Shown piece by piece: positions 1-5,453 of a DNA stretch of 5,453 nt. The DNA is taken from positions 1-5,453 of the forward strand of contig DAOVVQ010000262.1 in the NCBI GenBank assembly GCA_030637065.1, in the 5' to 3' direction. How positions within the stretch are numbered: position 1 is the stretch's first letter; the number at the start of each line of letters is the position of its first letter. The DNA is from Planctomycetota bacterium (GTDB taxonomy: Bacteria > Planctomycetota > Phycisphaerae > Sedimentisphaerales > Anaerohalosphaeraceae). Both the position numbers and the translations under genes were made by a program. The notes below the pieces were generated by a model. It did not search any database. It saw nothing but the letters and a program-made list of their open reading frames with translations, and was not told where the DNA came from.

Positions 1-1704
1 CAGGTCTGGACGTGGAGCAGCGAGAAGAAGGGCAACGATCCCGCGGCTGCGAACGCTTATAATTTGAAAACCGGCGAACTGGAAAACAGCGTTTCTACCG
101 GCAATGTGTTTAACGTCGACCATCACCATCGCTGCTACCGGAACAAGGCGACGGTTCGTTATATCATCGCCAGCCGGCGCGGCGCAGAGTATATCGACCT
201 GGAAGGCGGCGAGCATTCGGTCCATAATTGGGTGCGGGGTATCTGTCACCTGGGGATGATGCCCGCCAACGGTCTTTTGTACGCTCCGCCGAGCCCGTGC
301 AAGTGTTATTTTAACGAGAGATTGACGGAGTTCTGTGCCTTGAGCGGCGGCCCTTCGCAAAGCAATGAGCCAGCGGAGACGGATACTGCCGAGCGGCTGG
401 TGCGAGGCGAGGCATACGGCAAGGCAAGCGGCTCTCGGGCGGGGGTCAGGGACTGGCCCGCATTTCGGGCAGATTCTGAGCGATCCGGATCGACGGCTGG
501 CAATATCCCTTCTTCGTTGGCACTGGGGTGGACTGCGCAACTAAGCGGCAAGCTGTCGGCGCCTGTGGCGGTGGGCGATAAGGTATTCGTCGCCTCGGTC
601 GATTCGCATACGATCCATGCCCTGAATGCGGCTGGTGGCAGGCCGATCTGGGACTTCACAGCTGGCGGGCGGGTCGACTCGCCGCCGACGTATTACAGGG
701 GGACGCTGCTCTTCGGGTCTGCGGACGGCTGGGTTACGTGCCTGCGGGCGTCGGATGGGGCGATGGCCTGGCGGTTCTTAGCTGCGCCGCGCCAGCGACT
801 GATCGGGGCATTCGGCCAGGTCGAGTCGGCATGGCCGGTTCACGGCAGCGTTGCGGTTCACGACGGCGTAGTCTACTTCGCAGCCGGCAGGTCTTCCTAT
901 CTCGACGGCGGCATCTATATATACGGTCTCGTTCCTGCCACGGGAAATATCTTGTATAGCACGATCGTCCAGTCTCCGCAAACGGATATTTCACAGGAAG
1001 GCTGGTTCAGGGAGACCGATTACAACGAGATCGGCGGCCCGGGATTCCTTGCCGATATCCTCCAGATAAGCGGCGAGGCGATCTGTATGCGGAATAAGAT
1101 GTTTGACCGCAAGCTCGGCGACGGCATGGCCCAGCAGCGTGTCCATGCGCTGGGCGGATTTATGGATGACAGCTATTTCCAGCGTGCCTATTGGTTCTAC
1201 GGCGATAATATGAACGTCGCCACGTACCAGGAACAGGCCAGGCCGGAGATGACCGAAAGCCAGATCAAGATCGGGCTAAGCCGGCTTCTGGTCCACGATG
1301 AGCGGTCATTTTACGGCATCAGGATGTTTGACTCGATGAAGCTGCTCAATGCGGTTAATTATTTTGTGCCGGGCGAAAAGGGCTATCTGCTTTTTGCGAC
1401 GCGGATAGGTCAGCAGACGCACACATGGTCACAGCGGGTGCCGATCCGCGTAACAGCCATGGCGGTCGGCTCGGGGCGGTTGGCTATCGCAGGCCCTCCG
1501 GATACGGTAGACCCCGCTGACCCGCTCGGCGCATTCGAGGGGCGAAAGGGCGGGGTTTTGCGGATCGTCTCAGCGGATTCGGGCGAACAACTCGCAGAGC
1601 GAAAACTCCAGGCCCCGCCGGTCTTTAACGGCATGGCAGCCGCCGGCGGCAGACTTTATATCTCGACGGCAGACGGAAGGGTCGAGTGCTGGCAGCAACG
1701 GTGA
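1..1704 (+). CDS. PQQ-like double beta-propeller protein, 5'-truncated by window edge
   Basis: The reading frame is open from base 1, so the true start lies upstream; the TTG at 64 is only an internal leucine codon. The visible 567 codons show a propeller-repeat end with a TGEL signature (about 70-81), then a conserved block rich in His and Cys (HHHRCYRNKAT at 121-153, a CKC motif at 298-306). A low-complexity linker follows (about 343-450). A second propeller opens with DWPAFRADSERSG (from 451) and carries repeats such as VFVASVDSHTIHALNA and LLFGSADGWVTCLRASDG, closing with GGRLYISTADGRVECW just before the stop. From memory, this double-propeller layout with these blocks recurs in large planctomycete proteins annotated as PQQ-binding-like or BamB-like. 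The biochemical role is unknown: the repeats indicate fold, not proven PQQ binding or dehydrogenase activity. A cell-envelope or exported location is inferred. It is followed after 54 bases by a GH36-type gene on the same strand, suggesting co-transcription. The family call is firm, the function is not. Confidence 0.88.
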   Translation, partial: QVWTWSSEKKGNDPAAANAYNLKTGELENSVSTGNVFNVDHHHRCYRNKATVRYIIASRRGAEYIDLEGGEHSVHNWVRGICHLGMMPANGLLYAPPSPCKCYFNERLTEFCALSGGPSQSNEPAETDTAERLVRGEAYGKASGSRAGVRDWPAFRADSERSGSTAGNIPSSLALGWTAQLSGKLSAPVAVGDKVFVASVDSHTIHALNAAGGRPIWDFTAGGRVDSPPTYYRGTLLFGSADGWVTCLRASDGAMAWRFLAAPRQRLIGAFGQVESAWPVHGSVAVHDGVVYFAAGRSSYLDGGIYIYGLVPATGNILYSTIVQSPQTDISQEGWFRETDYNEIGGPGFLADILQISGEAICMRNKMFDRKLGDGMAQQRVHALGGFMDDSYFQRAYWFYGDNMNVATYQEQARPEMTESQIKIGLSRLLVHDERSFYGIRMFDSMKLLNAVNYFVPGEKGYLLFATRIGQQTHTWSQRVPIRVTAMAVGSGRLAIAGPPDTVDPADPLGAFEGRKGGVLRIVSADSGEQLAERKLQAPPVFNGMAAAGGRLYISTADGRVECWQQR

Positions 1705-1748
1705 TGTTTTCGGGCTGGAAATGACAAATGAATGGCCGGTTTTGATGT

Positions 1749-1752
1749 GGAG
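1749..1752 (+). promoter_or_regulatory. Ribosome binding site (GGAG) for the GH36-type gene
   Basis: GGAG lies 6 bases before the ATG at 1759. The in-frame ATG at 1732 has no comparable Shine-Dalgarno sequence. Starting at 1759 also gives a cleaner signal peptide, without the acidic extension MAGFDVENS. Together these decide the start in favour of 1759. Confidence 0.6.
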
Positions 1753-1758
1753 AATTCG

Positions 1759-4179
1759 ATGAGGCATTTAGAGATGTTTCGTGTGTCGGGCGGCAGGCTT
1801 TTGTTGGCGGCTTTGTCGGTATTGTTTTGGGCTGCGCCGGTGTCGTTGGCTGAGATGGTCATCGAGAATGAGTATTTGCGTGTGACGGTTTCGCGGGAGA
1901 GGGCTTCGTTCGAGATAACGGCGAAGGAGCGGCGGCAGGTTGTAGTTCGACAGGCGAGGTTTCCCGGAGGGATCAAAGCGGTCAATCCGGGCGGCGTTAT
2001 AGATCCGGTGTGGGGGGTGGGTCAGCGAATTTTGATCGGTCATGAAAACGGGTGGAGTACGAATCTATACCTCTATGAAGGCAGCCGGTTTGTGCAAATT
2101 CACACATCGGTGCTCAACAAGGGGGACAGGCCCTACGTTGCAGCCAGCGAAGAAATGCTGGAATTCGAGGTCGATCTTGACCTGCCAGCCGGGCGGCTAA
2201 AGTCGTTTGGGACGGGATTTCTGCACGAGGTCGATGCGGCGCCGGGCAGCTTTTCGTTTACGGCGGTTGTCGACCCCAAGACGCGCAACGGTGTTGTAGC
2301 GGCATATCTGACGCATGAACTCGGCAGCGGGGTCTTCTTTACGGATGTCAGGGATGGCCAGCCGCATGTTAAGACGCGGCTCGACTTTGGTCGGTATCAG
2401 GTGGACGCGGGCCAGAGCCGCAAGACCGAGACGCTGCTGATCGGCTATTTCGACGATGCTCGATTCGGCCTGGAGGCCTATGCCGACGCGGTGGCGAAGC
2501 ATTATGCGATCGAGCTCAAGCCCGAGCCGTCGGTATATTGTACGTGGTATCACGGCGGAGCGTCGAATGAGCAGAAGCTGTCAGCTAACGGTGAGTTTGC
2601 CAGAGAGCACTTAAAGCCCTTCGGGTTCTCGGTGGTTCAGATCGACGACAAATGGCAGGCACCCTTTGCCAATGAAAATACGTACGACGAATCGCAGAAG
2701 AATTTCAAGACTGTCGGGCCGATCAAGGCGTTTTTTGAGTCGAACAGCAGCTATCCGAAGGGGATGCGGTACACGGCGGAGAAGCTGCGCGGAATGGGGC
2801 TTGTCGGCGGGATATGGTTTATGCCGTTTGCCGGGACGTGGAACAATCCGTATTTTGCGGATAAGCAGGACTTGTTCGCCCACTGGCCCGACGGCTCGGC
2901 TGTGGTGACGCGATGGTCGGGGTCACTGCTGGATATGTCCAACCCGAAAACGCAGGATTTTGTGCGGCAGCGTACCAAGCGTATCGCGGACTGGGGCTAC
3001 GATTATTTCAAACTGGACGGGATGCACACCGGGGCGGTAACGCACAATGTTTATGTCAATACGGGCTATTCGACGGAGGGTCGATGGCTCAATAGTCGCA
3101 ACTTTGCCGGCGATAAGGAGGCCGGGCCCGGCGGTGCGGATGTCGGGGAGGCTTCTACGGTATTGAGCGATCCGCGGATGACGCATATCGAGGCGTATCG
3201 TAAAGGGCTCGAGATCGTGCGCGAAGCTGCGCCGGGCGTGTTCATCTTAGGGTGCAACATTTCGCAGAATATGCGGTCGATGGGTGCGGCCTTCGGGCTG
3301 ATCGATGCGATGCGGATCGGTCCGGACAACGGCAAGGCCGGCATCGGGCAATTCGCCAGCGTGACCAAGGGGCCTCATCACGGGAGCAATCTATATTTTC
3401 TCAATGGTCGCGTGTGGCATAACGACCCCGATCCGATATATGTTCGGCCGTCGAATCCGCTGCATAAGGCCAGGCTGATGGCGTCGTGGGTTGCGATTTC
3501 CGGGACTATGCTGACGACGAGCTATCAATTTGCGGACCTCCCAGCCGAGCGTCTGGATATTCTAAAGCGTGTCATGCCGGGCCACGATGCCATCTCGCGT
3601 CCGGTCGATCTGTTCGAGTCAAGCACTCCACGGATATGGCTTTTAAGCGACGCCAGCCGGTCCGTTCGGCGAAATGTGATCGGGCTTTTCAACTGGAAGG
3701 AGAGCGAGCCCGATACGATCACCTGCGATATGGGCAGATTGGGGCTGGATGCGGAAACGACGTATGCCGGTTTTGACTATTGGGCAGATGAGTTCGTCGA
3801 ACCGATACGCGGAACGCTCGACGAAGAACTGGAGGGGGGGACTTGCAGGATATTGGCTGTGCGGCCTGTGGCCGATCATCCCCAGGTACTGAGCACATCG
3901 CGTCATATTACACAGGGGGTGATCGACATGCTTGACGAGAGGTGGGATGAGGATAAACGGATATTGTCGGGGCGGAGTCTTGTTGTCGGCGGAGATCCCT
4001 ACGAACTGCGGATCGCGATCCCGGAGGGCGTGGCGTGGCAGGTCGGCGATGTTAGAGCGTCAGGGGCAGAGATCAAAGTGGCCAAAGCGGACAAACGAGG
4101 TGTTCGCGTGGTAATAGAGTCGCCGCAGAGCCGCCAGGTCAACTGGGAGATTAAATGGAGCGGGAAGGATCTTTGGTGA
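1759..4179 (+). CDS. Exported GH36-type glycoside hydrolase (alpha-galactosidase-like)
   Basis: Predicted retaining glycosidase of 806 aa, probably removing alpha-linked galactose or a similar sugar from oligo- or polysaccharides outside the cytoplasm. Residues 1-31 form a signal peptide: basic start, hydrophobic core LLLAALSVLFWAAP, likely cut after SLA-31. Domains are an N-terminal beta-sandwich (about 32-255), a TIM barrel (about 260-615) and a C-terminal beta-sandwich (about 635-806). Barrel motifs appear in GH36 order: CTWY (W263, Y264), QIDDKW (D296, D297), YPKGM (332-336), GGIWFMP (W353), LDMSNP (D392), DYFKLDGM with candidate nucleophile D420, MRIGPDN with R519 and candidate acid/base D523, then NDPD (555-558). 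Assignment of the two catalytic Asp residues follows GH36/GH27 family knowledge. A 54-residue stretch (421-474) follows the nucleophile strand and may shape the substrate site. Substrate is unproven; alpha-N-acetylgalactosaminidase or another clan GH-D specificity is possible. An alternative ATG at 1732 would add nine residues. The gene lies between the propeller gene and a second exported putative hydrolase. Confidence 0.9.
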   Translation: MRHLEMFRVSGGRLLLAALSVLFWAAPVSLAEMVIENEYLRVTVSRERASFEITAKERRQVVVRQARFPGGIKAVNPGGVIDPVWGVGQRILIGHENGWSTNLYLYEGSRFVQIHTSVLNKGDRPYVAASEEMLEFEVDLDLPAGRLKSFGTGFLHEVDAAPGSFSFTAVVDPKTRNGVVAAYLTHELGSGVFFTDVRDGQPHVKTRLDFGRYQVDAGQSRKTETLLIGYFDDARFGLEAYADAVAKHYAIELKPEPSVYCTWYHGGASNEQKLSANGEFAREHLKPFGFSVVQIDDKWQAPFANENTYDESQKNFKTVGPIKAFFESNSSYPKGMRYTAEKLRGMGLVGGIWFMPFAGTWNNPYFADKQDLFAHWPDGSAVVTRWSGSLLDMSNPKTQDFVRQRTKRIADWGYDYFKLDGMHTGAVTHNVYVNTGYSTEGRWLNSRNFAGDKEAGPGGADVGEASTVLSDPRMTHIEAYRKGLEIVREAAPGVFILGCNISQNMRSMGAAFGLIDAMRIGPDNGKAGIGQFASVTKGPHHGSNLYFLNGRVWHNDPDPIYVRPSNPLHKARLMASWVAISGTMLTTSYQFADLPAERLDILKRVMPGHDAISRPVDLFESSTPRIWLLSDASRSVRRNVIGLFNWKESEPDTITCDMGRLGLDAETTYAGFDYWADEFVEPIRGTLDEELEGGTCRILAVRPVADHPQVLSTSRHITQGVIDMLDERWDEDKRILSGRSLVVGGDPYELRIAIPEGVAWQVGDVRASGAEIKVAKADKRGVRVVIESPQSRQVNWEIKWSGKDLW

Positions 4180-4196
4180 GATAAAATAATCCGAAC

Positions 4197-4202
4197 AAAG
4201 GA
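4197..4202 (+). promoter_or_regulatory. Ribosome binding site (AAAGGA) for the third gene
   Basis: AAAGGA sits 8 bases before the ATG at 4211, in the 31-base gap after the GH36-type gene. It supports 4211 as the start; that start also gives a classical signal peptide directly. Confidence 0.6.
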
Positions 4203-4210
4203 ATGGTTCT

Positions 4211-5453
4211 ATGAAAGAGAACATTAGAAGTATTTGCTGTGGTTTTTTGTTGATCGTATTTTGCTCGGTTCTCTCTTCGGTGGCAACGGCTGAGACGCTT
4301 AGTAATGCGAGGATCATGGCTGAGTTCGACGATGAAGGCTTAGTTGCTCTTACTGATAAGCAACTCAGGCGGACGCTTCGCTTCGGCGGGGATCATTTTT
4401 CGTTTATTATCGATAACAGCCTGGTTGACAGTTCGCTGCTGACTGTGAAGGAGCATACTGCGGAATCGGGGCGGATTCGATATTTGTTTTCCGAGGGCTC
4501 GTTCACTGTCGAAGTGGTTTACGAGTTAAAGCCGGGTTGGCGTTTCATTACGAAGCAGTTGTTTGTCACGAATAAGAAGAACGATGTCTATACCGTCAGG
4601 CATGTCGATGTCTTTCGCGGTTATCTGGCCAACTCGGCAAAGCAGATATACCTCGCCGGTCTTAGCGAAAAGGTCAGGAAGTCAAAGAAGCTTGGCGATT
4701 ATGCGGCGTTTGTTCGCATGGACGATCGTTGGGGCGGTATGTTCCTTGTGCAGAATCCATTTATGCAATGGAAATTCGAGGGTGGCGATTTTTCGATGGA
4801 TTATCGCGCTGATATGGAGTGGAAAGCCGAATATGGGCCGTTCGCTTCGGACCGGGCCTGCATCGGGACATACGATCTGACGGGTCAACTGCATTCCGGG
4901 GCTATGGGGCACCGTGAGAGCTGGCTGCTTGAGCCCGAGTGGGCCGGTTCGGATAACTGGGTAGACGGCGGCGAGGTCGAGGCGTTTGTCGATTGCGTAA
5001 AGGCCTTTCTGCTCTATAAGCCTGAGAAGAGTGCGCGGATCCATATTCCATGGTGTGAAAATGATTATCAGATAGATGTCGCCACCGAAGACGGGCGGGC
5101 CCAGTTTAAGCGGATCGTCGATGCCTGCTCCGCTTTGGGTGTGGAGCACATGCTTTATACGGTTCGCAATGAGGACATCGCCACGCAGGAAGATGCGTCG
5201 GATAACTGGCACTGGGAGCATTTGTTGTGGCTTAATATGGGGATTCAGATCCGCCAGGGCAAGTGGGACCCCAGGACCGATGAGCTACCAGCCGGGACGC
5301 GGGAATTAAAGGCCTATGCCGAGAGCAAAAATGTCAAGCTGATGGCTTATGTTTATCCGACGCTTGCGTTCGAGCAGGACGAGGATTTTCTTACGACCCG
5401 TGCCGAGAATAATCCGCAGGTTGTGGCTACTTTCGGTTCGCGGGCGTTTCAGG
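4211..5453 (+). CDS. Exported putative glycoside hydrolase, GH36-like fold suspected, 3'-truncated by window edge
   Basis: The frame runs from ATG 4211 to the window end with no stop (414 full codons visible), so the gene is cut by the window, not broken. Residues 1-27 form a signal peptide: MKENIR basic start, hydrophobic core GFLLIVFCSVL, likely cut after ATA-27. No lipobox is evident, so a soluble exported protein is expected. Residues about 28-270 look like an all-beta sandwich domain, beginning with LSNARIMAEFDDEGLVALTD, similar in style to the N-terminal domains of GH36 and related enzymes. From about 277 the pattern changes to alternating beta and alpha: RIHIPWCEND (W281, C282, E283), FKRIVDACSALGVEHMLYT, then ELKAYAESKNVKLMAYVYP (about 365-383). 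This resembles the first three strands of a TIM barrel in the GH36/GH27/GH31-like group. Strands that would carry the catalytic acids lie beyond the window, so family and activity cannot be settled. The position 31 bases after a GH36-type gene supports a related glycan-degrading role. Existence of the gene is near certain; the family is tentative. Confidence 0.8.
   Translation, partial: MKENIRSICCGFLLIVFCSVLSSVATAETLSNARIMAEFDDEGLVALTDKQLRRTLRFGGDHFSFIIDNSLVDSSLLTVKEHTAESGRIRYLFSEGSFTVEVVYELKPGWRFITKQLFVTNKKNDVYTVRHVDVFRGYLANSAKQIYLAGLSEKVRKSKKLGDYAAFVRMDDRWGGMFLVQNPFMQWKFEGGDFSMDYRADMEWKAEYGPFASDRACIGTYDLTGQLHSGAMGHRESWLLEPEWAGSDNWVDGGEVEAFVDCVKAFLLYKPEKSARIHIPWCENDYQIDVATEDGRAQFKRIVDACSALGVEHMLYTVRNEDIATQEDASDNWHWEHLLWLNMGIQIRQGKWDPRTDELPAGTRELKAYAESKNVKLMAYVYPTLAFEQDEDFLTTRAENNPQVVATFGSRAFQ

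Noticed and set aside
64..66. TTG as the start of the first gene
   Set aside because: The frame is open and coding-like back to base 1 (it reads VWTWSSEKKG upstream), and propeller sequence continues across this point.
1732..1734. Upstream ATG as start of the GH36-type gene
   Set aside because: It lacks a clear Shine-Dalgarno sequence and adds an acidic segment before the signal peptide; ATG 1759 has GGAG at proper spacing. It cannot be fully excluded.
1705..1758. Possible terminator between the first and second genes
   Set aside because: No stable GC-rich inverted repeat followed by a T-run can be found in this gap.
3834..3840. Run of seven G as a possible frameshift site in the GH36-type gene
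   Set aside because: Recognisable C-terminal domain sequence continues in the same frame on both sides (VIGLFNWKES before, VLSTSRHITQG after), so the frame is intact.
4182..4192. AT-rich stretch (ATAAAATAAT) resembling a -10 box
   Set aside because: No matching -35 element at proper spacing, and it lies within a 31-base gap between co-directional genes.
4203..4214. Tiny frame ATG GTT CTA TGA overlapping the start of the third gene
   Set aside because: Three codons with the AAAGGA directly abutting its ATG, too close to serve it; most likely chance.
4682..5221. Minus-strand open frame of 179 codons
   Set aside because: It lies wholly opposite the third gene, which has a signal peptide, a ribosome binding site and a plausible domain pattern; the minus-strand protein shows no recognisable family features.

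Overview
The window holds three same-strand protein-coding genes and almost nothing else. Both outer genes are cut by the window edges. Base composition is moderately GC-rich. Two genes begin with export signals, and the first gene belongs to a PQQ-like propeller family that I associate, from memory, with Planctomycetes. The best guess for the source is therefore a planctomycete, perhaps of the Phycisphaerae/Sedimentisphaerales type, or a related PVC-group bacterium. This is inference and has not been checked by any search.

Layout. Positions 1-1704 are the 3' part of a gene for a large secreted-type protein with two PQQ-like beta-propeller units joined by a linker; its start lies upstream of the window. 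After a 54-base gap comes a complete gene (1759-4179, 806 aa) for an exported glycosidase of the GH36 (alpha-galactosidase/melibiase) type, with a beta-sandwich, a TIM barrel and a C-terminal beta-sandwich. Both candidate catalytic aspartates are present. After a 31-base gap comes a third gene (4211 to beyond the window end). It encodes another exported protein with an N-terminal beta-sandwich-like region leading into what looks like a TIM barrel, probably a diverged relative of the same glycosidase clan. Its predicted catalytic part lies outside the window.

The short gaps, the common direction, the clear ribosome binding sites and the lack of any terminator or convincing promoter suggest one transcription unit. 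The simplest reading is part of a polysaccharide-use locus: exported hydrolases remove alpha-linked (possibly galactosyl) residues outside the cytoplasm, next to a large propeller protein of unknown biochemical role. No RNA genes, mobile elements, CRISPR arrays or notable repeats were seen. The least explained parts are the Cys/His-rich stretch of the propeller protein and the identity of the third gene.
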